A stretch of 34,084 bases of DNA from Candidatus Acutalibacter pullistercoris (GTDB lineage Bacteria; Bacillota; Clostridia; Oscillospirales; Acutalibacteraceae): contig DXDU01000094.1 in assembly GCA_019115285.1 (NCBI GenBank), forward strand, positions 1 through 34,084, given 5' to 3'. The position numbers were made by a program, and so were the translations under genes. Positions 1 to 8,069 of the stretch are shown in pieces (the first letter of the stretch is position 1; every line of letters begins with the position of its first letter). Below the pieces are notes generated by a model. That model worked only from the letters and a program-made list of their open reading frames with translations. It ran no database searches and had not been told where the DNA came from.

Positions 1-547
1 TGTCGGGGTACACGCCGTGGATGTTGCCGATGCCGGCAGCCAGCATGTCCACGCCCAGGTCGGCGATCATCTTGCACTCGTCGGGATCGGCCACTTCGCC
101 GCCGCCCACGACGCCGTCTTCCTCGCCGCCGATGGCGCCCACTTCAGCTTCCACGGAGATGCCCTTCTCACCGGCGATGCGGATGATCTCCTTGGTCTTC
201 TCGATGTTCTCGTCGATGGCGTAGTGAGAGCCGTCGAACATGACGGAGGAGAAGCCGGCCTCCATGGCGCTGAGAGCGCCTTCGTAGGTGCCGTGGTCCA
301 GATGGAGGGCCACGGGAACGGTGATGTTCAGGGTCTCCACCATGGCCTTGACCATGGCGGCCACGGTCTTGAAGCCGCACATGTACTTGCCGGCGCCTTC
401 AGACACACCCAGGATCACAGGGGAGTTGCACTCCTGCGCGGTGAGCAGGATGGCCTTGGTCCACTCCAGGTTGTTGATGTTGAACTGACCGACGGCGTAC
501 TTGCCGGCCTTGGCTTTTTGGAGCATTTCTTTCGCAGAAACTAACAT
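1..547 (-). CDS. fba: Class II fructose-bisphosphate aldolase family protein (3' end beyond window)
   Basis: The reverse-strand reading starts MLVSAKEMLQKAKAGKYAVG and runs about 182 residues to the window edge, so the C-terminal part is missing. It shows the zinc-binding HLDHG motif, followed by GSHYAIDENI and VEAEVGAIGGEED, all typical of class II ketose-bisphosphate aldolases, which cleave fructose-1,6-bisphosphate or tagatose-1,6-bisphosphate. The ATG at 547 follows a GGGAGG ribosome site with 8 nt spacing, and a consensus promoter lies just upstream, so the gene is probably transcribed independently of the ABC transporter genes behind it. The family is clear. Whether the substrate is fructose- or tagatose-bisphosphate cannot be decided from the fragment. 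The + strand ORFs 17-544 and 21-224 are shadows. Confidence 0.9.
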   Translation of the reverse strand, partial: MLVSAKEMLQKAKAGKYAVGQFNINNLEWTKAILLTAQECNSPVILGVSEGAGKYMCGFKTVAAMVKAMVETLNITVPVALHLDHGTYEGALSAMEAGFSSVMFDGSHYAIDENIEKTKEIIRIAGEKGISVEAEVGAIGGEEDGVVGGGEVADPDECKMIADLGVDMLAAGIGNIHGVYPD

Positions 548-587
548 AATAGTTGCCTCCCAGGAGAAATTTTTAACAACTGAGTTC

Positions 588-616
588 ATTATAGCCGACC
601 CGCGGCCAAAAATCAA
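588..616 (-). promoter_or_regulatory. Sigma-A promoter of the aldolase gene
   Basis: On the minus strand TTGATT is separated by exactly 17 bp from a perfect TATAAT, about 40 nt upstream of the aldolase start. The rest of the 548-678 gap holds only a GC-rich hairpin (CCCCGG...CCGGGG, about 636-660) without a T-run, which may be a weak 3' end for the permease mRNA. Confidence 0.8.
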
Positions 617-678
617 GGGCAGGCCGCACAATTCTCCCCGGCTTTCCTCCATCCGGGGAAATTCGCCCCCAAGGGGGG

Positions 679-1725
679 TCAGTTCTTCTCTTTGCGCTGC
701 AGCAGCACGGCGGCGATGATAATGCCCCCCTTAAAGGCGGTGCTCAGATAGGGGTCCACGCCGATGAGGTTCAGGAGGTTGTTCATCACGGCCACGATCA
801 GGGTGCCGAAGACGGTGCCCACCACAGACCCCCGGCCGCCGGACATGCTGGTGCCGCCCACGATGACGGCGGCGATGGCGTCCATCTCAAAGCCGCTGCC
901 GGCGCTGGCGTAGTCCATAGAGCCGATGCGGGAGGTCTGGATGATGGCGGCCCCGGCCACCAACAGCCCTGTGAGGGCGTACACCCGGCGCTTCACCTTC
1001 CGGACGTTGACGCCGGAGAGGCGGGTGGTCCGCTCGTTGGAGCCGATGGCGAACACGTACCGGCCGAAGGTGGTCTGCTTGGAGATCAGATACATCACCA
1101 CGGCGGCAATGGCCCAGTACAGGATGGGCATCAGCTGCATGCCGCCGATCTGGAACCGGGCGATCTCTTTATAAGGATCGGGCAGGGTGGGGCTCTGGGT
1201 CTTCATAAAGTACTGGGTGACGCTGCGCAGGATCTGCATGGTGCCCAGCGTGGCGATGAAGGGGGGCATCTTGCCGTTGGAGATGAGCAGGCCGTTGCCC
1301 TCCCCCAGCAGGCTGCCGAAGGCGGCGGCGGCCACCAGGGCGATGAGGATGGCCGGGATGCCGGAAATGCCAATGGCTCCAAGCCAGCCGTTGGGGCCCT
1401 CATCCAGCAGCACCATGGTGAAGGCGCCCACAGCCACGTACACCGAGCCCACCGACAGATCGATGCCCCCGGAGATGATGACGAAGGTCATGCCCAGGGC
1501 GATGATGCCGATGGCGGCGTTGCCCCGGAGGATGGAGATCCAGTTATTCAGCCAGCTCATAAACCAGCCGCCGAAGCCCTCGTAACTGGAGTTGAAGGTG
1601 AGGGCCAGGGTCTGCACCACCACCATGACGATGAGCGCGATCCCCGTGCTGAACAAGGGGTTCGTCTTCCACAACTGCTGGAACCGGGCCAGCAAACCCA
1701 ACTTTTCATTCTTTGCCTTATCCAC
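679..1725 (-). CDS. Ribose-type sugar ABC transporter permease
   Basis: This 348-residue hydrophobic protein has multiple membrane segments and the motif ISGGIDLSVGS, characteristic of the RbsC/MglC/XylH permease family (BPD_transp_2). It would form the membrane channel of a CUT2-type sugar importer with the ATPase and binding protein encoded upstream. The start is GTG at 1725, inside the end of the ATPase gene (8-bp overlap GTGGATAA), preceded by a GAGGGTGG ribosome site. This implies translational coupling. The substrate is not evident from the sequence. Adjacent hexuronate genes make a sugar acid or a plant or host sugar plausible, but that is inference only. Confidence 0.93.
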   Translation of the reverse strand: MDKAKNEKLGLLARFQQLWKTNPLFSTGIALIVMVVVQTLALTFNSSYEGFGGWFMSWLNNWISILRGNAAIGIIALGMTFVIISGGIDLSVGSVYVAVGAFTMVLLDEGPNGWLGAIGISGIPAILIALVAAAAFGSLLGEGNGLLISNGKMPPFIATLGTMQILRSVTQYFMKTQSPTLPDPYKEIARFQIGGMQLMPILYWAIAAVVMYLISKQTTFGRYVFAIGSNERTTRLSGVNVRKVKRRVYALTGLLVAGAAIIQTSRIGSMDYASAGSGFEMDAIAAVIVGGTSMSGGRGSVVGTVFGTLIVAVMNNLLNLIGVDPYLSTAFKGGIIIAAVLLQRKEKN

Positions 1726-3226
1726 TGACAGCCACCCTCTCTACTGTTTCTCCGCCCGTTGCCAGGCGCATGATCTCCTGGTCGGTCATCTCATCCCCTC
1801 GAAGCTCCCCCTGCACAGCGCCGTGGTACATGACCACCGCCCTGTCGCAGATGCGGATGATCTCCTGGGCTTCGCTGGAAAGCACCACCACCGCCATGCC
1901 CTGATGGGCCAGGTCCAGGATGGTGTCGTAAATATCCTCTTTGGCGCCCACGTCCACGCCCTGGGTGGGGTTGTCGAAAATAAGCACCTTGGGCCCGGCG
2001 TTGAGCCACTTAGCCAGCACCACTTTCTGCTGGTTGCCGCCGGACAGGCTGCCGATGAGCCGCTCTTCCCCATCCATTTTGATCTTCAGGCCGGCCACTT
2101 CCCGCTGGAAGGCCTGGCGCACCTTGGGCCAGGAGATCCACCCGGCCTTGGCGTTTTTGGGCCAGGTGACGATGGAGCCGTTCTCCAGGATGCTCATGTC
2201 CTTGATGATGCCATTTTCCTTCCGGTCCCGGGGCACGTAGCCGATGCCCAGGTCCACCGCCTGCTGGGTGCTGCGCACAGTCACAGGCTGGCCCATCAGG
2301 TAGATCTGCCCCTGGTACTTGCCGGCGCTGCCGAACACTGCCTGGAACAGCTCGCTGCGGCCGTCTCCCAAAAGCCCGGTAAAACCCAGGATCTCCCCGG
2401 CCCGGACGGAGAAGGAGATGTGGGAGAACCGGCCGGGCTGGCTCAGGTCCTCCACCCGCAGGACTTCCTCCCCCAGGATCCGCTCTTTCCGCAAAGACTC
2501 GGTGCGCACCTCGTGGCCCACCATGTACCGGGCAAGCTCGTCGGTGTTTGTCTCAGAGACTTTCCCCGCGGCCACCATCACCCCGTCCCGGAGCACGGTG
2601 TACCGGTCGCAGATCTCCATCACCTCCCCCAGCTTGTGGGAGATGAACACCATGGCCACCCCCTGCTCCCGCAGGGTGCGCATCATGGCGAAGACCCGCT
2701 GGATCTCCGGCTCGGTTAGAGAGGTGGTGGGCTCGTCCATGATGATGATAGAGGCCTCCATCAACAGGGCCCGGGCGATCTCCACAATCTGCTTGTAAGA
2801 GGCGTCCAGGTCCCGGACCATGGTCCTGGGGTCCAGGTCTACCCCCATGCGCTCGAACACGGACTGGCACTTGGCGCACATGGCCTTGGCGTCCAGCAGG
2901 CCGAACTTGCCCTTGAGCTCCCTGCCGATGAACATGTTCTCGAACACCGCCAGGTCGTTGACCAGGTTCAGCTCCTGGTGGATGAAGGCGATGCCGGCCG
3001 ACAGGGAATCTCCGGGCACCCGGAACTCCACCTGCCTGCCGTCCAGGGAAATGGTCCCCCGATCCGCCGGAAGCACCCCGCCCAAAATGTTCATCAGCGT
3101 GGACTTTCCCGCGCCATTTTCCCCCAGCAGGGCGCAGATCTCGCCGCCGGAGAGGGAAAAATCGATGTCTTTCAGCACGTCGTTGGCTCCGAAGGATTTG
3201 GTGATATTGCGCATTTCCAGCGTCAT
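1718..3226 (-). CDS. Ribose-type sugar ABC transporter ATP-binding protein (two nucleotide-binding domains)
   Basis: The protein is 502 residues from the ATG at 3226. I prefer this start to the track start at 3274 because GGAGGATACTTT sits directly before it and MTLEMRNITKSFG is a normal N-terminus for the family. The first domain has Walker A GENGAGKST near residues 35-43 and a Walker B segment IIIMDEPTTSLTEPE. The second domain is degenerate at the P-loop (GLLGDGRSE) but keeps the signature LSGGNQQK. Tandem fused domains with one degenerate P-loop are the standard form of RbsA/MglA ATPases. It powers the permease encoded by the overlapping gene behind it. A hairpin terminator separates it from the binding-protein gene in front. 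Confidence 0.94.
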   Translation of the reverse strand: MTLEMRNITKSFGANDVLKDIDFSLSGGEICALLGENGAGKSTLMNILGGVLPADRGTISLDGRQVEFRVPGDSLSAGIAFIHQELNLVNDLAVFENMFIGRELKGKFGLLDAKAMCAKCQSVFERMGVDLDPRTMVRDLDASYKQIVEIARALLMEASIIIMDEPTTSLTEPEIQRVFAMMRTLREQGVAMVFISHKLGEVMEICDRYTVLRDGVMVAAGKVSETNTDELARYMVGHEVRTESLRKERILGEEVLRVEDLSQPGRFSHISFSVRAGEILGFTGLLGDGRSELFQAVFGSAGKYQGQIYLMGQPVTVRSTQQAVDLGIGYVPRDRKENGIIKDMSILENGSIVTWPKNAKAGWISWPKVRQAFQREVAGLKIKMDGEERLIGSLSGGNQQKVVLAKWLNAGPKVLIFDNPTQGVDVGAKEDIYDTILDLAHQGMAVVVLSSEAQEIIRICDRAVVMYHGAVQGELRGDEMTDQEIMRLATGGETVERVAVSG

Positions 3227-3251
3227 AAAGTATCCTCCGCTCTCGTTTTGG

Positions 3252-3283
3252 AAAAAGGCTATGGAGGATTCCATAGCCTTTTT
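3252..3283 (-). terminator. Intra-operon attenuating terminator (symmetrical hairpin)
   Basis: A perfect 14-bp stem AAAAAGGCTATGGA / TCCATAGCCTTTTT closes on a 4-nt loop between the binding-protein stop and the ATPase ribosome site. On the minus strand it ends in a T-run, so it should terminate part of the transcripts coming from the binding-protein gene. This would give more binding protein than ATPase and permease. Confidence 0.8.
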
Positions 3284-3338
3284 CTTCGTTCATTTCAGTT
3301 CTTTCAGTTTCCTCCCCTGGGGAAGGAAAGGATGAAGC

Positions 3339-4406
3339 TTAGTAGGGAGCGCTCTCGTCCAGGAACTCTTCCACATTCTCCCGGTCCACCACGGTGGTGG
3401 GGATGATCTTCTCCTGCTCCACTTCCTCGCCCTGCATGATGGACACGGCCATATCCACGGCGTCCTCGATCATGGAGGGGCTGTACAGAGCGGACTGGAT
3501 CCAGATGTCCTCGTTCTCGGGCATCATGTTGAAGTACTCCTGCATGCCACCGCCGCCGGTGACGACCTTGATGTCGGTGCGGCCGGCCTCTTCGATGGCC
3601 TGCAGCACGCCGATGGAGGTCTCGTCATCCATGGAGAACACGGCGTCGATCTGGGCGTTGGCAGCCAGCACGTCAGAGAAGTCGTTCAGGCCGGCCTCGC
3701 GGGTGAACTCGGTGGCGTAGGTGATCACGTTCATGTCGGGAGCGATCTCGGCGATCTTCTCCTCGAAGCCCTTCTGGCGCAGCTCGGAAACGGAGCCGGA
3801 AGAGGGCACGTTCAGCATGACCACAGTGCCGGTCTCGCCGATCTTGTCCACGATGTACTCGGCGCAGGCGGAGCCCATGCCCTCGTTGTCGCCGGCCACG
3901 TGGTACACGCCCTCGGCGTCGATGACGATGTCAAAGTTCACAACGGGGATGCCCTCGTCGATCAGGGACTGGATGGGGTCCTCCATGCCTTCCCACTGGG
4001 GATAGGCCACAACGGCCTGGGCGCCCCAGGTCTTCAGCTGGTCGATCTGGTCGGTCATCTCCTCGGCGTTGCTGCTGGTGAGCAGGTTGTACTCCAGCAC
4101 GCCTTCCTCCTGCAGCTGCTCGCAGCGCTCCTGGGCGAAGTAGGCCACGCCGGAGACCCAGCCGTGGGTCACAGCGGGAGCCAGGATGCCCAGCTTGAAG
4201 GGCTCGTCGGTGCCGGTGGTCTCCTCAGTGGAGGCCTCCTCGCTGCTCTCCTCAGAAGCTTCGCTGCTCTCTTCGGCCTGGCTGCTCTCTTCCGTGGCGG
4301 AAGAGGTGGAGCTGGTGTCAGAAGAAGAGGACTGACTGTCGGTCCCGCAGGCCACCAGGCCGCAAACAAGCAGCAGGGCCAGGACCAGGGAAAGTACCTT
4401 TTTCAT
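3339..4406 (-). CDS. Sugar ABC transporter substrate-binding lipoprotein
   Basis: This 355-residue protein has a lipoprotein signal peptide (MKKVLSLVLALLLVCGLVACG, lipobox LVAC), so it is predicted to be anchored by the cysteine outside the membrane. A low-complexity Ser/Glu/Thr linker of about 45 residues follows. The body starts FKLGILAPAVTHGWVSG and resembles periplasmic-binding-protein-like sugar receptors (Peripla_BP_4, RbsB type). AGGAGG lies 8 nt before the ATG. It is the first gene of the transporter operon and has its own strong promoter. The bound sugar is unknown. The closeness of uxaC and the SDR gene suggests a carbohydrate used by the same pathway, but this is not shown by the sequence. 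Confidence 0.92.
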   Translation of the reverse strand: MKKVLSLVLALLLVCGLVACGTDSQSSSSDTSSTSSATEESSQAEESSEASEESSEEASTEETTGTDEPFKLGILAPAVTHGWVSGVAYFAQERCEQLQEEGVLEYNLLTSSNAEEMTDQIDQLKTWGAQAVVAYPQWEGMEDPIQSLIDEGIPVVNFDIVIDAEGVYHVAGDNEGMGSACAEYIVDKIGETGTVVMLNVPSSGSVSELRQKGFEEKIAEIAPDMNVITYATEFTREAGLNDFSDVLAANAQIDAVFSMDDETSIGVLQAIEEAGRTDIKVVTGGGGMQEYFNMMPENEDIWIQSALYSPSMIEDAVDMAVSIMQGEEVEQEKIIPTTVVDRENVEEFLDESAPY

Positions 4407-4489
4407 CTTGCGTTTTCCTCCTAGGTATATGATACCTCATAGTTTCAGCGGCTCATCCAGAAAAGGACCGGCCGCCGCTTCCGTGATGT

Positions 4490-4518
4490 ATTATAGCAAA
4501 GGCGGTTCCGTTTTTCAA
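4490..4518 (-). promoter_or_regulatory. Promoter of the sugar ABC transporter operon
   Basis: On the minus strand TTGAAA, a 17-bp spacer and a perfect TATAAT lie about 85 nt upstream of the binding-protein start. It diverges from the uxaC promoter in the same 246-bp intergenic region, so shared regulation is possible. I did not find a convincing shared operator. Confidence 0.8.
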
Positions 4519-4583
4519 GGGATAGTTGCTACTTTCTCCCCCCTTTTTTCAGAAAAAACTCACTTGTTCCCCTGGGGAAGGGC

Positions 4584-4611
4584 TTGTTTTTTTGTCAGGG
4601 TGCGCTACAAT
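4584..4611 (+). promoter_or_regulatory. Probable promoter of the uxaC operon
   Basis: TTGTTT, a 16-bp spacer and TACAAT lie about 40 nt before the uxaC start. The -35/-10 pair has the same hexamers as the promoter in the invertible segment at 14059-14087. Confidence 0.6.
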
Positions 4612-4652
4612 GTTAGATAAGACCACTCACACAGGTAGAAGGAGGAGCGCCT

Positions 4653-6059
4653 ATGCGACCTTACATCCACAAAGACTTCCTGCTGTCCACCCCCGCCGCC
4701 CGGGAGCTTTACCACCGCTTTGGGGAAGGCCAGCCCATTTTCGACTTTCACTGCCATTTAAGCCCCAAGGAGATCCGGGAGGACCAGCGGTTTGAGACCA
4801 TCACCCAGGTGTGGCTCTCGGGGGACCACTACAAGTGGCGGCTCATGCGGGCAAACGGGGTGCCCGAGGAGCTCATCACCGGGGACGGGGACCCCTACGA
4901 GAAGTTCTTAGCCTGGGCCCGCACCGTGGAAAAGAGCGTGGGAAACCCCCTCTACGCCTGGACCCACATGGAATTGAAAAACTACTTCGGGGTAGAGGAA
5001 CTCCTCAGCGAGAAGACCGCCCCCGCCATCTGGCAGGCCTGCAATGAAAAGCTGCAAGAGCCCGGCTTCTCCGCCCGGGGGCTGATTGTACAGAGCAATG
5101 TAAAGGCCCTGTGCACCACCGACGACCCGGTGGACAGCTTAGAGCACCACGCCGCCCTGGTCGCTGACGGCAGCTTCCCGGTGCAGGTGCTCCCCGCCTT
5201 CCGGCCGGAGACCGCCCTGCACCCGGAGCAGGCAAACTTCCGGGACTGGGTGGGCCGTTTGGGGCAGGTCACCGGCAAGGCTATCGCTTCCCTCTGCGAT
5301 CTGGAAGAAGCCCTTTCCCAGCGGGCTTTCTATTTTAAAGAGAGAGGCTGCCTCATCGCCGACCAGAGCCTGCAGTCCCCGGACTTTACCGCAGGCACCA
5401 GGCAGGAGGCGGAGGCCGCTTTCCAAAAGGCACTCTCCGGGGAGGCCCTCTCCCCCGCCGAACAGAACGCCTACCAGACCCAGCTTCTGATCAGCCTGGG
5501 GCGGCTGTACAAGAAAGCGGGCTTTGTGATGCAGCTCCACTTCGGGGTGCTGCGCAACACCAACTCACGGATGTTCCCCCTCACCGGGCCGGACGCGGGC
5601 TTTGACTGCGTGGGAGACGGGGTCAGCGCCGCCTCCATGGCCGCCCTGTTCGACGCATTGGACAAGACGGACGAGCTGCCCCCCACGGTGATCTACTCCC
5701 TGAACGCCTGCGACGACGATAAGCTGGCCAGCGTCCTGGGGGCCTTCCAGCAGGGGACCTTCCCCCAGAAGATGCAGCTGGGAGCGCCCTGGTGGTTCTC
5801 CGACCACAAGGACGGCATGGTGAAGATGATGAAGGCCTTGGCCAACACCGGGCTGCTCTCCGGGTTTATCGGCATGCTCACCGACTCCCGCAGCTTCCTC
5901 TCCTACGCCCGGCACGAGTACTTCCGCCGGGTGCTCTGTAACCTGCTGGGCCAGTGGATGGAGGACGGGGAGATCCCCCAGGACTACGAGCTCGTCGGCC
6001 CCATGGTACGGGACATCTGCTACGGCAACGCCGCCGCCTATTTTGGCCTAGGGAAATAA
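4653..6059 (+). CDS. uxaC: Glucuronate isomerase (uronate isomerase)
   Basis: This 468-residue protein matches the usual length of UxaC. The family start is present (RPYIHKDFLLST), followed by the metal-binding FDFHCHLSPKEI of the amidohydrolase-like fold. Further family blocks are seen at MQLHFGVLRNTNSRMF and WWFSDHKDGM, and near the C-terminus GMLTDSRSFLSYARHEYFRR. The enzyme converts D-glucuronate to D-fructuronate, or D-galacturonate to D-tagaturonate, in the cytoplasm. A strong ribosome site (GAAGGAGGAGCGCCT) precedes the ATG. The operon continues with a small membrane protein and a fructuronate-reductase-type SDR, which performs the next step of glucuronate breakdown. Confidence 0.96.
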   Translation: MRPYIHKDFLLSTPAARELYHRFGEGQPIFDFHCHLSPKEIREDQRFETITQVWLSGDHYKWRLMRANGVPEELITGDGDPYEKFLAWARTVEKSVGNPLYAWTHMELKNYFGVEELLSEKTAPAIWQACNEKLQEPGFSARGLIVQSNVKALCTTDDPVDSLEHHAALVADGSFPVQVLPAFRPETALHPEQANFRDWVGRLGQVTGKAIASLCDLEEALSQRAFYFKERGCLIADQSLQSPDFTAGTRQEAEAAFQKALSGEALSPAEQNAYQTQLLISLGRLYKKAGFVMQLHFGVLRNTNSRMFPLTGPDAGFDCVGDGVSAASMAALFDALDKTDELPPTVIYSLNACDDDKLASVLGAFQQGTFPQKMQLGAPWWFSDHKDGMVKMMKALANTGLLSGFIGMLTDSRSFLSYARHEYFRRVLCNLLGQWMEDGEIPQDYELVGPMVRDICYGNAAAYFGLGK

Positions 6060-6062
6060 GCC

Positions 6063-6386
6063 GTGAACGACAGGAAGGAGCTCCTCAGGAAAGCCGCCGG
6101 AGCGGCTGCGGTCCTGGTCCTGCTCACCGGGGTGATGACCGGCGCGCTGTGCGCCGCGTGCCAGGGGATGCTGGCCCTCTACCGCGCCTACCCGCCCCTG
6201 CCGCCGTTCCAATACCGTGCCCCCATCCTGCTGGGGGTAGGGTTGGTGATTGTTCTGCTGGTCCATCTCACCGGCTGGTTTTTGGCCCGGCGCAAGCTCT
6301 TCCGAAGCAAGCTAACGGGGTCGCTTTTGGCTGCCGCCGCCGTGGGGATCGGCATAATTCTCCTGCGGCTTATTGTATTCCATTGA
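6063..6386 (+). CDS. Small integral membrane protein of unknown function
   Basis: This 107-residue protein starts at GTG, 3 nt after the uxaC stop. Hydrophobic stretches VLVLLTGVMTGALCAACQGM, ILLGVGLVIVLLVHLTGWFLA and LLAAAAVGIGIILLRLIVF predict three membrane segments. There is no recognisable enzyme motif. The ribosome site is weak (AGGGAAA), consistent with coupling to uxaC translation. Its place between uxaC and the SDR gene suggests it belongs to the operon. A role in hexuronate use is only a guess. Confidence 0.65.
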   Translation: MNDRKELLRKAAGAAAVLVLLTGVMTGALCAACQGMLALYRAYPPLPPFQYRAPILLGVGLVIVLLVHLTGWFLARRKLFRSKLTGSLLAAAAVGIGIILLRLIVFH

Positions 6387-6412
6387 AACTCTGTTAAGAA
6401 AGGACGATACCT

Positions 6413-7267
6413 ATGATAAAGTTACCCTTTTCCATCGACCTGAACGGCAAGGTGGCGGTAGTCACCGGGGCGGGGGGCGTGCTGTGCAGCATGTTCGCCC
6501 GGGCTTTGGCCCAGTGCGGGGCCAAGGTGGCCCTGCTGGACATCAACGAGGAGGCGGCCCGCAAAGCCGCCGGGGACATCGCCGCCGAGGGCTTTGCCGC
6601 CAAGGGCTACGCCTGCGACTGCCTGAGCAAGGAGAGCTGCCAGGCCGCCAGGGAGCAGATCCACCGGGACTTCGGCCCCTGCGATATCTTACTCAACGGG
6701 GCGGGGGGCAACAACCCCCGGGCCACCACAGACAAGGAGTACTACGAGGACGGGGACCTGCTGGACCCGGAGGTGAAGAGCTTCTTCGACTTAGAGCCCG
6801 CCGGGGTGGAGTTTGTGTTCAACCTGAACTTCCTGGGGGTGTTGCTGCCCACCCAGGTCTTTGCCCAGGACATGCTGGAGAAGAAGGAGGGGGCCATCCT
6901 CAACATCTCCTCCATGAACGCCTACACCCCCTTGACCAAGATCCCCGCCTACTCCGGGGCCAAGGCCGCGGTGAGCAACTTCACCCAGTGGCTGGCGGTG
7001 CACTTCGCCGGGACGGGCATCCGGGTCAACGCCATCGCCCCGGGCTTTTTGGTATCCAACCAGAACCGCTCCCTGCTGTTCCATGAGGACGGCACCCCCA
7101 CCCCCCGCACCGGGAAGATTTTGTCCGGCACCCCCATGGGCCGCTTCGGCGACGCGGAGGAGCTGGTGGGCGGCGTGCTGTTCCTGCTCTCCAAAGAGGC
7201 GGCCAGCTTCATCACCGGGGTGGTGCTGCCCATCGACGGCGGTTTCAGCGCCTATTCCGGCGTATGA
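6413..7267 (+). CDS. uxuB: SDR oxidoreductase, probable D-mannonate oxidoreductase (fructuronate reductase)
   Basis: This 284-residue short-chain dehydrogenase has an N-terminal nucleotide-binding motif VTGAGGVLCS near residue 20, a NGAGG block, and the catalytic Ser and Tyr-x3-Lys in NISSMNAYTPLTKIPAYSGAK. The glycine-rich loop has Cys where many SDRs have the last Gly. The family of SDRs beside uxaC or uxuA in Firmicutes reduces D-fructuronate to D-mannonate with NADH, and the neighbouring uxaC supports that reading. uxuA and the kdg genes are not in the window. The ribosome site AAGAAAGGA lies 11 nt before the ATG. The gene ends in a 4-bp ATGA overlap with the next one. Confidence 0.85.
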   Translation: MIKLPFSIDLNGKVAVVTGAGGVLCSMFARALAQCGAKVALLDINEEAARKAAGDIAAEGFAAKGYACDCLSKESCQAAREQIHRDFGPCDILLNGAGGNNPRATTDKEYYEDGDLLDPEVKSFFDLEPAGVEFVFNLNFLGVLLPTQVFAQDMLEKKEGAILNISSMNAYTPLTKIPAYSGAKAAVSNFTQWLAVHFAGTGIRVNAIAPGFLVSNQNRSLLFHEDGTPTPRTGKILSGTPMGRFGDAEELVGGVLFLLSKEAASFITGVVLPIDGGFSAYSGV

Positions 7268-7581
7268 GCACCCTGCCTCAGCGGGTCTACCAACTGGTGG
7301 CCCAAATCCCCAAAGGGAACGTGGCCACCTACGGCCAGCTGGCCCTGCTGGCGGGTAGCCCCCGGGCGTCTCGGATTGTAGGGGCGGCGCTGTACCGGGC
7401 CCCCACCGGCCTGCCCTGCCACCGGGTGCTGTACCGGGACGGAACTTTATGCTGCGACCAGGCCTTTGGGGGGAAGGAGATCCAGCGGCAGCTGCTGGAG
7501 GCCGAAGGTATACCTTTCCTCCCCGACGGGCGGGTGGATTTGAAGCGCTGCCTGTGGCCAGGCCCGAAGGAACAACCCTGA
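7264..7581 (+). CDS. MGMT-family DNA alkyltransferase-like protein
   Basis: This 105-residue protein matches only the C-terminal DNA-binding domain of O6-alkylguanine-DNA alkyltransferases. Its start QRVYQLVAQIPKGNVATYGQLA is typical, and the active-site motif appears as PCHRV, so the acceptor cysteine is present rather than the tryptophan of alkyltransferase-like (ATL) proteins. It lacks the N-terminal domain of full Ogt/Ada-C proteins. It may repair or mark alkylated guanine. The 4-bp overlap with the SDR gene places it in the same operon, an odd partner for sugar catabolism. Confidence 0.88.
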   Translation: MSTLPQRVYQLVAQIPKGNVATYGQLALLAGSPRASRIVGAALYRAPTGLPCHRVLYRDGTLCCDQAFGGKEIQRQLLEAEGIPFLPDGRVDLKRCLWPGPKEQP

Positions 7582-7600
7582 GCAAAGGAGTGATACGAAA

Positions 7601-7834
7601 ATGAAAGCCGTGACCCATTTTATGGGATGGGCCGCCCTGGTGGGCGGGGCCGTCCTCGGCATACTGAGCCTGCTCGCCGGAGGGGTGCTGCAATTGGTGA
7701 TGTGGATCTTCCTGGGGCTGGTGCTGGCGGTGATCCTGTTCGCCCTCACCGAGGTGCTGGGACGTCTGGAGGAGCAGCAGGCCCTGCTCCAGGAGCTGCG
7801 CGGCACCAAAGAGAAAAAAGAGCCCGCGGAGTAG
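7601..7834 (+). CDS. Small membrane protein with C-terminal helical tail
   Basis: This 77-residue protein starts at an ATG preceded by AAAGGAG. Two hydrophobic segments (MGWAALVGGAVLGILSLLAG and LVMWIFLGLVLAVILFALTEV) are followed by a charged, coiled-coil-like tail (RLEEQQALLQELRGTKEKK). The function is unknown. It is the last gene before a strong terminator and probably the end of the uxaC operon. Confidence 0.75.
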   Translation: MKAVTHFMGWAALVGGAVLGILSLLAGGVLQLVMWIFLGLVLAVILFALTEVLGRLEEQQALLQELRGTKEKKEPAE

Positions 7835-7895
7835 ACGCACAGCACGCCGTGTCCTGGCATCGCCCGGGGAGCGCTGCGAATGCAACTGGAAAGAT

Positions 7896-7927
7896 GGGAC
7901 GTGCCCTGTGGGCGCGTCCCTTTTGTT
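7896..7927 (+). terminator. Rho-independent terminator of the uxaC operon
   Basis: The stem GGGACGTGCCC / GGGCGCGTCCC with loop TGT is followed by TTTTGTT. It lies 61 nt after the last operon gene. Confidence 0.85.
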
Positions 7928-7984
7928 ACCCCTGAAAAAGGGGGAAAAGATTGGAAAAAACTTCTAAAGCGGCAAAAACAACTC

Positions 7985-8013
7985 TTGTGTTTTTCGGGCA
8001 CAGTTGCTATAAT
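7985..8013 (+). promoter_or_regulatory. Promoter of the phosphoribosyltransferase-like gene
   Basis: TTGTGT, a 17-bp spacer and a perfect TATAAT lie about 56 nt before the start codon. Confidence 0.75.
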
Positions 8014-8069
8014 AGAAGAAACACCCTCTCCCTGGGCTGCCGGGGAAGGGGCAGGGAGGTAGAATCACT

